64,000 nt of DNA from JACCXG01 sp963717745. Its GTDB lineage: Bacteria; Acidobacteriota; Vicinamibacteria; Vicinamibacterales; 2-12-FULL-66-21. Below the pieces are notes generated by a model. The model was given only the letters and a program-made list of their open reading frames with translations, was not told the origin of the DNA and searched no databases. Positions within the stretch are counted from its first letter, which is position 1; each line of letters opens with the position of its first letter. The DNA lies in assembly GCA_963717745.1 (NCBI GenBank), contig CAVQXJ010000018.1, positions 124,001 through 188,000 of the forward strand, given 5' to 3'. The position numbers and the translations under genes are program-made. Positions 1 to 9,409 of the stretch are shown here, one piece after another.

Positions 1-46
1 GAAGGTCCCCCGTGGTTCGAGCCGAGATCGCCTGTGGCGCGGAGCG

Positions 47-1648
47 ATGGTTCTGGCGGTTGGAGCGGCGTGCGCCGCCATCGGCGCGACGCCGGCGGCT
101 CAGCAGCCAGCGCCTCCGAGCCCGGCGCCGGCCGCTGGTCAACAACCACCTGGCGGCGCGCGCGGCGGCGGCGGAGGAGGCCGCGGCAACGCCGCGGCGA
201 CGCTGTTCACCGCCACTTGCGCGCCGTGCCACGGCACCGACCTCGCCGGCGGCCGCGCGCCCACTCTCTTCTCCGAACGGCTGCTGGCCTCGAACGACGA
301 CGAGACGCTCGCGGCGAAAATCAGGGACGGCGTCCCGAACACGGCGATGCAGCCGTTCAACGGTACGCTCGACGATCAGCAGATCTGGCAGCTCGTGGCC
401 TACATCCGCACGACAGCGGCGAACCTCAAGGACAAGCCGGTCTTCGTGCCCGATCCGAACAACCAGATCATCAAGTCCGAGCGCCAGACCTTCCGGATCG
501 AAGTCGTCGCGCCGGGGCTCGAGACGCCGTGGGGCCTCGCGTTTCTTCCCGATGGACGGCTGCTGGTGACCGAACGTCCCGGGCGTCTGCGCATCATCGA
601 CAAAGGCAAGCTCCTGCCGGATGCCGTGCAGGGTACGCCGAAGGTGTGGGAACGCCAGGACTCCGGCATGCTGGACGTCGCGATTCATCCGCAGTACGCG
701 AAGAACGGGTGGATCTATCTGGCCTACACCGAAGTGGTCCCCGGCTTTGTGGCGCCTCCGCCGCCGCCTGCCGCCGCCCCCGACGATCCCGCGACGGCCG
801 CCGGCGCGCGGGGCAGAGGTCGAGGTGGGCCGCCCAGCCCTCCGTCGATGACCGTCTTCGTCCGCGGCAAGATCGACAGGACCAACCACTGGGTCGAGGA
901 GCAGGTGATCTACCGCGCGCCTGCGGACCTCTATACCCCCAGCGGTTCCCACTACGGCACGCGATTCCTGTTCGACCGGAGTGGCCACCTGTTCTACAGT
1001 CTGGGCGAGCGCGGTGACATGTCCAACGCCCAGGACCTGTCCAAGCCGCTCGGCAAGATTCACCGCGTCAACGACGACGGGACGATCCCGAAGGACAACC
1101 CGTTCGTGAGCACGCCGAACGCGCTGCCGTCGATCTGGACCTACGGGCATCGCAATCCGCAGGGCCTGGCGTGGGATGCCGACGGCCTGCTGTGGGAATC
1201 CGAACACGGCCCGACCGGCGGCGACGAGATCAACGTCATCGAGAAAGGCAAGAACTATGGCTGGGGCCTGATCTCGATGGGACTGCAGAACGGCATCACC
1301 GCGCGCAGCCGCGAAGGCATGGAGCAGCCCATCGTGTACTACACGCCGACGATCGCGCCGAGCGGCATCGCGTTCTACTCCGGCTCGAAATATCCAGCCT
1401 GGAAGAACAACCTGTTCGTCGCCGCGCTGGCCGGACAGCAGCTGCGCCGCCTCGAAATCGGCGGTCGCAAGGTGGCCCACCAGGAGCCGGTGTTCGAGCA
1501 GTTCGGGCGCGTCCGCGCGGTCACGACCGGACCGGACGGCTTGCTCTATGTGCTGTTGCAGAATCCAACCGGCTCGGGCACGGGGCTCGGGCTGGCGGCA
1601 TCGACGCCCGGCATGGTCATTCGGCTCGTGCCAGCCGGACAGAAATAG
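47..1648 (+). CDS. PQQ-dependent sugar dehydrogenase with N-terminal cytochrome c domain
   Basis: Periplasmic oxidoreductase of the soluble glucose/aldose sugar dehydrogenase (YliI/GdhB) propeller family, which oxidises sugars with PQQ. About 533 residues: a hydrophobic leader ending near APAAQQ, a Pro/Gly-rich linker, a cytochrome c domain with one haem motif CAPCH near residue 60, then the six-bladed propeller from about residue 150 with the family signatures GLETPWGLAFLPDGRLLVTE, YGTRFLFD, YGHRNPQGLAWD and EHGPTGGDEIN; the last carries the catalytic and Ca/PQQ-binding region. The ATG at 47 is the first in-frame one, but the frame is open to the left edge and encodes basic residues before it (RDRLWRGAM), so the true signal-peptide start may lie outside the window. 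The attached haem suggests direct electron transfer to the respiratory chain. The next gene begins 30 bases downstream in the same direction. Confidence 0.85.
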   Translation: MVLAVGAACAAIGATPAAQQPAPPSPAPAAGQQPPGGARGGGGGGRGNAAATLFTATCAPCHGTDLAGGRAPTLFSERLLASNDDETLAAKIRDGVPNTAMQPFNGTLDDQQIWQLVAYIRTTAANLKDKPVFVPDPNNQIIKSERQTFRIEVVAPGLETPWGLAFLPDGRLLVTERPGRLRIIDKGKLLPDAVQGTPKVWERQDSGMLDVAIHPQYAKNGWIYLAYTEVVPGFVAPPPPPAAAPDDPATAAGARGRGRGGPPSPPSMTVFVRGKIDRTNHWVEEQVIYRAPADLYTPSGSHYGTRFLFDRSGHLFYSLGERGDMSNAQDLSKPLGKIHRVNDDGTIPKDNPFVSTPNALPSIWTYGHRNPQGLAWDADGLLWESEHGPTGGDEINVIEKGKNYGWGLISMGLQNGITARSREGMEQPIVYYTPTIAPSGIAFYSGSKYPAWKNNLFVAALAGQQLRRLEIGGRKVAHQEPVFEQFGRVRAVTTGPDGLLYVLLQNPTGSGTGLGLAASTPGMVIRLVPAGQK

Positions 1649-1678
1649 CAACCCTTTGCACGTTCCTCATCTACTGAC

Positions 1679-4325
1679 ATGAATCGCACACGGGTCGCCT
1701 GCGCTCTCGTCGCCATCGCCGTCGTCGGCCTCGCCGCCGCGATCGCCGGTCAAGGCACCGCCAAGGTGCCTGGGAACATCTGGCCGCCCGCCAGGAAACA
1801 GATGGAGAAGGCCGTCCCGTTGTCTCCCGAGGAGGCGATGAAGACCTTCTCCCTGCCGCCGGGATATCGGGTCGAGCTCGTCGCGTCGGAGCCGATGATC
1901 GAATCGCCGATCCTGATGGACTTCGATGCTGACGGCCGGCTGTGGGTGCTCGAGATGCTGACCTTCCTGCCCGATACGTCCGGGCGGGACTCGCGCGAGC
2001 CCCTCAACCGGGTCAGCGTGCTGGAGGACACCAACGCCGACGGCAAGATGGACAAGAAGACGGTGTTCGCCGACAAGCTGTCGATGCCGCGTGCCCTGAA
2101 GGTGCTGGATCACGGCGTGCTGATCGGCGAGCCGCCGAACCTGTGGCTGATGAAGGACACGGACGGCGACCTGAAGGCGGACACCAAGGACGTCGTTGTC
2201 AACACCTACGGGAACCCGAACGGCGGCATCGAGCACAACGCCAACAGCCTGTTCTGGGCGATGGACAACGTCATGTATTCGTCCGAACACGTCTGGGACC
2301 TGCGCTTGAAGAACGGAAAGTTCGAACCGCTGCCGGCATTGAGCCGCGGCCAGTGGCAGATCTCGCAGGATGACGCGGGTCGCATCTACCGCAACGTGAA
2401 CGACTCGCCGCTGTTCGTCGATTACACGCCGTCGCGCTACTTCCTCCGCAATCCCAACGCCGCCAGGACCCGCGGCCTCTACGAGTTGCTGATCGAACAG
2501 ACCGATGCCACGGTGTATCCGGTGCGGAACAATCGCGGCGTCAACCGCGGCTACCGCGATCCGTTCTTTCGCGCGGACGAGTCGTCGATCGTCATTCAGG
2601 GTGCCGAGCGGTCCGACAATCTATCGCGGCGACGCCTACCCGAAGGAGCTGCACGGCAACGCGTTCATCCCGGATTCGCCGACCAATCTCGTCCACCGGA
2701 TGGTGCATGACCGACGACGGCTCCGGGCCGGCTGACGGCGAAGAACGGATACGAACGCGGCGAGTTCCTGGCGTCATCCGACGAACGGTTCCGGCCGGCG
2801 AGCCTGGTCGACGGCCCCGACGGCAACATCTACGTCGTCGACATGTACCGCGGCGTCGTGCAGGCCGGCGGAATCTGGAGCGAGTACCTCACCGATTACA
2901 TCAAGTCGCACGAGATGGAGCTGCCGGTCGGCAAGGGCCGGATCTGGCGCGTCGTCTACGGCAACGGCGCGGCGTCCGGCCATGCCGGCGCTCTCGAAGG
3001 CAACGCCGCAGCAGCTGGTGCAGACGCTCGTCGAATCCGAAGGGGTGGTGGCGTGATACCGCGCAGCGGCTGCTCGTGGAGCGCGGCGATGCGAGCGTCG
3101 CGCCGGCGTTGAAGACGCTGGCAGGCGAGCGCGCCCGACTGGCGGACGCGGGCTGCACGCGCTGTGGACGCTCGACGGACTCGATGCGATCGACGTCCCC
3201 ACGATTCGTAAGGCGCTGGCCGATGCCAACGCCGATGTCCGTGCGTCCGCGATCCGGCTGTCGGAGCGCTGGCTGGCGAAGGACCAGGCACTCAAGGGCG
3301 CGGTGCTCGCGCTCGCCGGCGACAAGAACTGGAACGTCCGGCGTCAGGTGGCCGCGTCGATCGGCGAGATGCCGGCCGCGGAACGCGTCGCTCCGGCGAT
3401 GGCATTGCTCACCCGCGACGGCGCGGACCCGATCATCGTCGACGCGGCGATCAGCAGCCTGAAAGACCTGGAAGCGGACGTGCTGACGCGGGTGATCCAG
3501 GCGAAGACCGGCGGCCGCGGCGGTGCCCGGCGAGGCGGTGACGATGCTGGCGGCGGCCGTCGCGAAGAGCGGCGATGCCCCGGCCGTTCAGCGGGCGATC
3601 GACGTGATTGCGGACGCGGCCCGCCCGGAGTGGCAGCGGACGGCGCTGTTGAAGGGCCTCGACGCAGGCTTGCCGGCGCCAGGCGCGGCTGCGGGCGGCC
3701 GTGGGCGTGGCGGGCGCGGCGGTGGCGGTGGTGGGCTGCCGGGCCTGAGCGCGCCCGGGCGGCCGAGTGGCGGTGACCGCCGGCCGTGGTGTGTCGCTTC
3801 CCGGCGAACCGTCCGCGTTGACGACGCTCGCGGCCGGGAGCGATGCGATTGCCCTGCTGGCGAAGAACGTGTCGGCGAAGCTGGATTGGCCGGGCCGTCC
3901 GGCGCCCGTCGTCACCGCGGCGCCGCTGACCGCGGAGCAGCAGAAGCGCTTCGACGCCGGGCGCCGAGATCTACAAGAACGTATGCGCGGGGTGCCATCA
4001 GGAAGACGGACGCGGCAAGGACAAGCTCGGTGCGAATCTCGTCGATTCGCCGTTCGTGACCGCCGCTGACGCCAGCGCGAGCATCCGGATTCTGGTCGGT
4101 GGCAAGGAAGGGCCGATCGGCCTGATGCCGCCGCTCGGGCCGGCGTTCAGCGACGAGCAGGTTGCGGCCGCGCTGACTTATATCCGCCGCGCCTGGGGGC
4201 ACACCGGCGCGGCGGTCGATCCGCTGAACGTCATGGAAGTGCGGGGCCTCTCGAAAGGCCGCGTCAAGCCCTGGACCGATCAGGAACTGCAGGCCGCCGG
4301 CCGCGGCGGCCGCGGCGGGCTGTGA
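1679..4325 (+). CDS. Membrane-bound dehydrogenase-like protein: propeller, HEAT repeats, C-terminal cytochrome c (multiply frameshifted)
   Basis: Belongs to the large PVC-type membrane-bound dehydrogenase / haem-binding family: signal peptide (residues 1-25), a PQQ/GHSD-like propeller with YRVELVASEPMIESPI and HNANSLFWAMDN, then HEAT-like alpha repeats (NWNVRRQVAASIGEM near 3330) and a C-terminal cytochrome c with CAGCHQ at about 3990. Probably periplasmic, feeding electrons from an oxidised substrate into a c-type haem. The reading frame changes about nine times (near 2605, 2705, 2720, 2990, 3045, 3140, 3520, 3760, 3955). Almost all changes equal one added base; at 2600 the expected CAGGTG reads cagggtg and at 3045 GAAGGTGG reads gaaggggtgg. 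All domains are present and in order when frames are joined, so error in the sequence is likelier than decay. Same strand and 30 bases after the sugar dehydrogenase, so probably one operon. Confidence 0.75.
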
Positions 4326-4360
4326 TCGATTCGACGGACAGGCGCCCCCAAGAGCTCTCA

Positions 4361-4437
4361 CAGGAGGTCAGGAGATCAGGAGGAATTCCTGGTCTCTTGC
4401 TCTTGAAAAAGAAACCTCCTGATCTCCTGATCTCCGG
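4361..4437. repeat. GGAG/CTCC hairpin repeat, copy 1 (divergent)
   Basis: An inverted repeat with arms CAGGAGGTCAGGAGATCAGG (from 4361) and CCTGATCTCCTGATCTCC (to about 4435), separated by a loop of roughly 30 bases. The only mismatch inside the 21-base stem is a G facing T, which still pairs in RNA. It lies between the stop at 4325 and the ATG at 4519. It is related to the copies near 13.2, 20.2 and 49.3 kb but lacks their central GGGCC step and their long flanks. Confidence 0.8.
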
Positions 4438-4518
4438 TTGAAGTTCTCAGGAGCCGCCGCGCAGCTGGATGTTCCCTGACGAGGGGTAGGTGTCGTGACA
4501 TTGAAAGAAGGGGCAGTC

Positions 4519-5444
4519 ATGAAGTTTCGAATCATGTGGGTCGGGTTGTTGATCGCGGCGGTCAGCGCCGGTGCACTGGCGCAGCAGCAGCCAGCGGCGC
4601 CAGTGCCCTCCGCGGCGCCGACGGTGCAGGCGGGGGACACCCGTCCCATTCACATCTACATCCGCTCCGGCCTGAAGTCCCACGGCGAAGGCGCCCACGA
4701 CTATCCGCAGTTCAGCGCCGACTGGAGCAAGCTCCTCACCGACAAGGGCGCACTGGTCGACGGATCGTTTCACTTTCCGTCCGCGCAGGAGCTCGCCAAC
4801 ACCGACGTCATGGTGATGTACAAGGGTGACGCCGGCTACATGACGGCTTCGGAGAAGCAGGTCATGGAGGACTACCTCAAGAGAGGCGGCGGGCTGGTCA
4901 GCATCCACGACACGCTCTGCGGCGACGATCCGCAGTACTACTCGACGCATCGTCGGCGGATCCAAGTTGCACGGGGAGCGGAACTTCTCTTCGGGCGCGA
5001 TCAAATACACCATCGTCGACAAGGCGTCGCCGATCATGAAGGGCATGTCGGACTTCGAGATCGACGACGAGGCGTTCTTCAAGATCACCTGGGCGAAATC
5101 GCCGGAGGTCAAGGTCCTCGCCACGGCGCCGATGCCCGCGGGTGGCGAGGTGGTCCCGCAGATGTGGACCTACGAACGCACGATCTTCGGCGGTCAGCCG
5201 TTCCGCTCGTTCGTGTGGATGCAGGGGCACACCTACACGAACTTCAAGAATCCCCAGGTCGAGGGGATGCTGCTGCGGGCGATCGCGTGGGCCGGCTCAC
5301 TATCCGGTCGACACGCTGGTGAACGGGACGGCGCCGGTCCGCGGCGGCGGGCGAGGACGGCGTGGGCAGGGTGGGGGAGAAGCGCCGGCGGCGCCCGGCG
5401 GGCGGCGGGGGGGCGGTGACGGTGGGGTCGGGCCAGAATGGTGA
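4519..5444 (+). CDS. ThuA-like domain protein, exported (two frameshifts)
   Basis: Protein of the trehalose-utilisation ThuA / class-I-glutamine-amidotransferase-like fold, widespread in Acidobacteria and Planctomycetes; precise substrate unknown, family members act on sugar derivatives. The ATG at 4519 is preceded by GAAAGAAGGGG and starts a signal peptide ending at ALAQQQ. Recognisable core: HIYIRSGLKSHGEGAHDYP, DVMVMYKGDAGYM, LKRGGGLVSIHDTLCGDDP and WTYERTIFGGQPFRSFVWMQ, GHTYTNF. Frame changes by +1 near 4950 and again near 5297; joined, the protein ends in a low-complexity Gly/Arg/Ala tail at the TGA ending at 5444, about 307 residues. It follows the dehydrogenase in the same direction; the hairpin repeat lies between them. 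Confidence 0.75.
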
Positions 5445-5505
5445 GAAGATTTCCGGCAAGGGCCGCGCTTCGGCGGCCAGCGCCCACACTCCTGAGATCA
5501 CTGCC

Positions 5506-6715
5506 ATGAAGATGATGAAAACGGCCGTCGCGATCGCCACGTTGTGGTGCGTGCCGCATCAGGCGCGCGCCCAGCAAGCCCACGTGAACCTGGACTGGAA
5601 TCCGCACAAGAACGTCCAGAACCTGAATCCCTACGGCGCGAACGTCATCTCTCCGGAAGTCGGCGACGACCGTCAGGTGACCTTCCGGCTGAAGGCCGCG
5701 GACGCGAGAACCGTGGCGCTGACCGGCGGGCCGATCCTGCTCGCCGTCGGCAAGGGCAGCACGCCGATTCCATTCGAGAAGGGAGCCGACGGAGTCTGGA
5801 CGCTGACCGTCGGTCCGCTGAAACCCAATCTCTATATCTACCGCCTGCTCGTCGACGGTGTGGCGGTCGTCGATCCGAACAACACGGTCACCGGTTTTTC
5901 CGACCAGCCCGGTTACAGCACCGTCGTCGTTCACGGCGACGGACCGGCCTACTACGACGCCAAGCCGGTGCCGCATGGCGCCGTGACCCGGCACGTCTAT
6001 CACTCGTCCGTGCTCAACGGTGAGCGGGAGATGTACGTTTACACGCCGCCCAACTACGACCGCAACCGGCGCTACCCGGTCCTGTATCTGCTCGGTGGGA
6101 GCGGCGAGCTGGCGTCCAACTGGAACATCGAGGGCCGCGCGGGTTTCATCGCCGACAACCTGACTGCGGAAGGCAAGGCGCTGCCGATGATCATTGCGAT
6201 GCCGAACAACCAGGTGGTGCATCGCAGCGACCCCAAGCACACCGAGCTCACGTTCCCGCTCTTCGAGAAAGAGCTCCGGCAGCACATCATTCCGGTGGTC
6301 GACAAGGCCTACAGCACCCAGCCAGGGCCACGCGGGCGCGCGATCGCGGGGCTCTCGATGGGCGGCCGGCATGCGCAGCTGGTCGGCTTCAAGTCGCTCG
6401 ACCTGTTCCGGTCATTCGGCATCCTGAGCGCCGGCGATCCCGAGTCCGAGAAGAGCACGCCCGAGTTTCTCAACGATCCGGCGATCAACAAGAAAGTCGA
6501 TTACCTGTTCGTCGGCTTGGGCACTCACGAAAATCAGCCGGCCAATCGCAGCGTGGTCTTCCACCAGATTCTCGACAAGCATCGGTGTCGCCCACGACTA
6601 CTACATCGGCGGCGACGGTGGGCATGACTGGGGAACCTGGCGCGCGCACCTGGTCTACATGCTGCCGAAGCTGTGGCGCGCGAAGGCGCCGCAGAACACG
6701 GCCGTCTCGAGGTAG
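5506..6715 (+). CDS. Exported CE1-type esterase (enterochelin-esterase-like alpha/beta hydrolase), one frameshift
   Basis: Carbohydrate esterase family 1 / putative esterase. The start MKMMKTAVAIATLWC gives a signal peptide cleaved after ARAQ. Residues 25-145 form an immunoglobulin-like E-set module (VTFRLKAADARTVALTGG, LYIYRLLVDGV), followed by the alpha/beta hydrolase domain: YVYTPPNYDRNRRYPVLYLL, nucleophile elbow GLSMGG at about 6350, and the terminal GGHDW providing the catalytic histidine. Near 6578 the frame moves +1 so the ORF as written would end at 6627; in the shifted frame the natural C-terminus with AHDYYIGGDGGHDWGTW continues to TAG at 6713-6715. Likely deacylates polysaccharide side groups such as feruloyl or acetyl esters; the exact ester is inference. 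Confidence 0.8.
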
Positions 6716-6764
6716 AACGGTGCGCAGTCGGGTGCCCCGCTGACGCGGGGCCAGCGAACAGAGG

Positions 6765-7683
6765 ATGCTCATGATTTGGAATCGTCGTGACTTCATCACC
6801 GCGTCGTCGCTCGGCCTGGTCTCAGCGCTCGATCGGCGGTCGCTGTTCGCCCAGGCGCCCTGCCGCACCGCCGGCCCCGGCGATCCCCGAGTTCAAGGAC
6901 GTCCGCAGGAGCGTCGGCGTGTTCACCGCGCGCGGCGGCACGATCGGCTATCTCGTCACTCCGGACGCGGTGATGGTGATCGACAGCCAGTTCGCGGACA
7001 CGGCGCCGAGGTTTCTGGCAGGGCTCGCGCCGAAGACGTCCCGGAAGATCGACCTGCTGATCAATTCGCACCATCATGGCGATCACACCGGCGGCAACAA
7101 GGTCATGCAGCCGTCGGTGGCGAAGATTGTCGCCCACGCCAACGTCCCGGGATTGCAGCGCAAGCAGGCGGCAGCCCAGAAGTCGGAAGAGAACCAGGCC
7201 TACGCCGATACCACGTTCGAGAAGGATTGGAAAACCAGTGTCGGCAAGGAGACGGTTTCGGCGCGGCACTACGGCCCGGCGCACACGGGCGGCGACATCG
7301 TCATCACGTTCCAGAACGCCAACGTGGCGCACATGGGCGACCTGATGTCCTTCCAACGCCACCCGCGCGCCGATCGGCCGGCCGGCGCGTCGATCGTCAA
7401 CTGGGTCCGGGTACTCGAGAACGCGGTCAAGGACCATGCCGCTGACACGATCTTCATCTTCGGACACGCGAAGGTCGGCGAGCGCGTGACCGGATCCAGC
7501 AAGGATCTGCTCGTGCTGCGGGACTACTTCACGGCGATGCTGGAGCTCACGCGCAAGGCAATCGCGTCGGGACGGCCGATGGAGGAGGTGGTCAAGACCG
7601 CCGCCATCCCCGGCTTCCAAGAGTACGAAGGGACGCCGACGGCGCTACAGGCCGCGTACGAAGAGCTCACGGCGAAGTCGTAA
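6765..7683 (+). CDS. Metallo-beta-lactamase-fold hydrolase with Tat signal (frameshift after signal peptide)
   Basis: The ATG at 6765 opens a twin-arginine leader, MLMIWNRRDFITASSLG, that runs through a Ser/Leu-rich segment to LFAQAP; near 6860 the frame must move +1 to reach the mature enzyme. The mature part has the MBL zinc ligands NSHHHGDHTGGN (HxHxDH, about 7065), GPAHTGGD (third histidine), NVAHMGDLM (bridging Asp) and FGHAK (last histidine), so the two-zinc site is complete. No lactamase substrate-specific motifs are obvious; members of this group are generic hydrolases. An alternative ATG at 6787 in the main frame would replace the Tat leader with an Arg/Ser-rich sequence and is less plausible. 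49 bases separate it from the esterase. Confidence 0.75.
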
Positions 7684-7799
7684 CCAGCGGGAGACTCGTT
7701 CGCGGGCGGAATGTCACGGACCGTTCGGGAGCCTCCGCCGCGGCATGACGGTGCGAGAGTGCGTTCGGTGAGCCGCTCACGAGCCGCCACGCGATCCGT

Positions 7800-8015
7800 C
7801 TACTCGAGCCCATCACCCGGTGCGTTGTTGTCGCGAAAATGGAGCACCGTGCCGACCGCTCCCAACGCCCAGCCGCCGAACGAGAGATAGTCCGCGGCTG
7901 GTGCCTCGAGCGGGACGATCCACCCGATCGCGATTGCGCCGACGCCGACCGCGGCCAGCGTGAGCCCGCGATAGTTGAACTGCGGCGGCGATCCGTCGCT
8001 TCTCTCCGTGCCCAT
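7800..8015 (-). CDS. Small membrane protein, 71 residues, unknown function
   Basis: Not a family I recognise. The N-terminus is polar (MGTERSDGSPPQFNYRG), then two hydrophobic spans predicted from composition, about residues 17-36 (LTLAAVGVGAIAIGWIVP) and 42-62 (YLSFGGWALGAVGTVLHF), and a short acidic tail. Amino-acid usage is natural and no competing ORF on the other strand is convincing, which is why I call it. It is divergent from the lipoprotein-like gene at 8098 with about 80 bases between them that must carry both promoters. Confidence 0.55.
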   Translation of the reverse strand: MGTERSDGSPPQFNYRGLTLAAVGVGAIAIGWIVPLEAPAADYLSFGGWALGAVGTVLHFRDNNAPGDGLE

Positions 8016-8097
8016 CGATCCTCTCGGTATTCATGTATCAAGCTCGCTGTCGTCGTGCCAGCGTTTGCACCCACTCGTTCTCGGCTACTGTAGGCAC

Positions 8098-8487
8098 ATG
8101 GCCCGATTCTTTCGCACCGGTCTCGCGCTGGCGCTGCTGGCCCAGTTCGCCTGCTCCAATGCTGCGGTGGACACAGCCGTGGGGAGCACCAACGGCCCGT
8201 CCGTGATCGTCGTCACCCGGGCCGAGCGAGGCATCATGGTCGAGAATCGCGCCGGCCGGCCGCTGCTCAACATCCGCATCGCGATCGAGGGACGCGACAA
8301 CGGCGCGGTTTTCGTCCACACCCTGCCCACTCTCGACACCGCCGCGACTCGCGAAGTGCCGTTCGCGGACTTTCGCACCGAGGACGGGACGCTGTTCGAG
8401 GGAGCCGTCGCCGCGAAGCAGGTCAAGACCATCGCGCGCGACACGCTTGGCAACAGTTACGACGTGACGACGCCGTGGGAGCCGTAG
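8098..8487 (+). CDS. Small exported protein, possible lipoprotein, unknown function
   Basis: 129 residues from the ATG at 8098; a longer reading frame upstream is out of character and overlaps the divergent gene. Residues 1-20 are a leader (ARFFRTGLALALLAQFAC) whose Cys at about position 20 could be lipidated, although the residues before it fit the lipobox only loosely. The rest, with SVIVVTRAERGIMVENRAGR and alternating hydrophobic strands, reads like a single beta-sandwich domain. No function assigned. Confidence 0.6.
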   Translation: MARFFRTGLALALLAQFACSNAAVDTAVGSTNGPSVIVVTRAERGIMVENRAGRPLLNIRIAIEGRDNGAVFVHTLPTLDTAATREVPFADFRTEDGTLFEGAVAAKQVKTIARDTLGNSYDVTTPWEP

Positions 8488-8523
8488 CGGCGAGCGAGAC
8501 GGCGCCACCGAGGGAGCGCCGCC

Positions 8524-9030
8524 CTACAGATCCGCGAATGCGGGGTGGTAATGGATCGTGCCGGAGCTGCCTTTCAGGCTGCCTTGCACCAGCTCCAGCG
8601 CCATGAAGACGTCCTCTGGCACCTCGTATTCGGACCGCAGGCCGAACTGTGACGCCGGCCTGAAACCAAAGCGGGGGTAGTAGCCGGCGTGCCCGAGCAC
8701 GATGATGGCGCCGCAGCCGAGCCGCCGGCACTGCTCGAATCCCTCGTGAATCAAGGCAGCGCCGATGCCCTGGCGCTGCCGTGCGGGCGCCACCGCCATC
8801 GGCGCCAGTCCCATGATGCGCAGCTCCGGGTACCCGGGCAGCGTGGCCGGCGAAAACAGGATGTGTCCGACGATGGTGTTGCCGGCGTCCGCGACCAGCG
8901 AGACGATGGGATCGGCGCGCTCGCGCAGCACATCGACGAGATCGGCCTCGGTGCTGGTCTCGAAGGCCGCGAGGTTGACCGCGCGAGTCCCGGGAATGTC
9001 CGCCGGTTGTTCTGGTCTGATGCGGGTCAC
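8524..9030 (-). CDS. GNAT family N-acetyltransferase (YhbS-like)
   Basis: Acetyl-CoA-dependent N-acetyltransferase. The GTG at 9030 begins VTRIRPEQPADIPGTRAV, the usual start of GNAT proteins of this group; the frame is open to an ATG at 9075 but that adds only a Gly/His-rich stretch. Strand beta4 LRIMGLAPMAVAP is followed by the acetyl-CoA pyrophosphate loop ARQRQGIGAALI (R/Q-x-x-G-x-G/A), then GCGAIIVLGHAGYYPRFGF, the signature of YhbS-like enzymes. Length about 168 residues is typical. Convergent with the lipoprotein-like gene ending at 8487; substrate unknown. Confidence 0.85.
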   Translation of the reverse strand: MTRIRPEQPADIPGTRAVNLAAFETSTEADLVDVLRERADPIVSLVADAGNTIVGHILFSPATLPGYPELRIMGLAPMAVAPARQRQGIGAALIHEGFEQCRRLGCGAIIVLGHAGYYPRFGFRPASQFGLRSEYEVPEDVFMALELVQGSLKGSSGTIHYHPAFADL

Positions 9031-9409
9031 GACCCCATCATGCCCCAGGCCGCCCGGCTCGACCTCATTCCTCACGCTCGACGAATGCCTCGAGCCGCGC
9101 GCGCATGACGCGCAAACTCAGAAGCGGCCGATAGAGCGGCCACCCGCGTTCTGCATGCAGAGTGAGCCCTGACGATGGTGCCGTGGCCGGCGGATCGTGA
9201 CCGCGGCGCTCGACCCCGCGCGCGGCGACTGGCGACCTATACGGTGCAATATCGAACGAATAGTCGGCTCTCCTGCGGCGCAGTGATGCGTGCGGCGGGC
9301 GTCGAAGCGGTGCCACACTTTTCGTCTTGCATGCACAAATCCCTCGTGCTACCGTCCGCCGACTTTCGAGGGAACAGTGTGTTCGGGCACGGCAACGAAC
9401 GGAGGACGC

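Noticed and set aside
1679..4325. Programmed ribosomal frameshifting as an explanation for the multi-frame dehydrogenase
   Set aside because: About nine shifts in one gene and similar breaks in unrelated genes, without a common slippery site plus structure, make recoding implausible.
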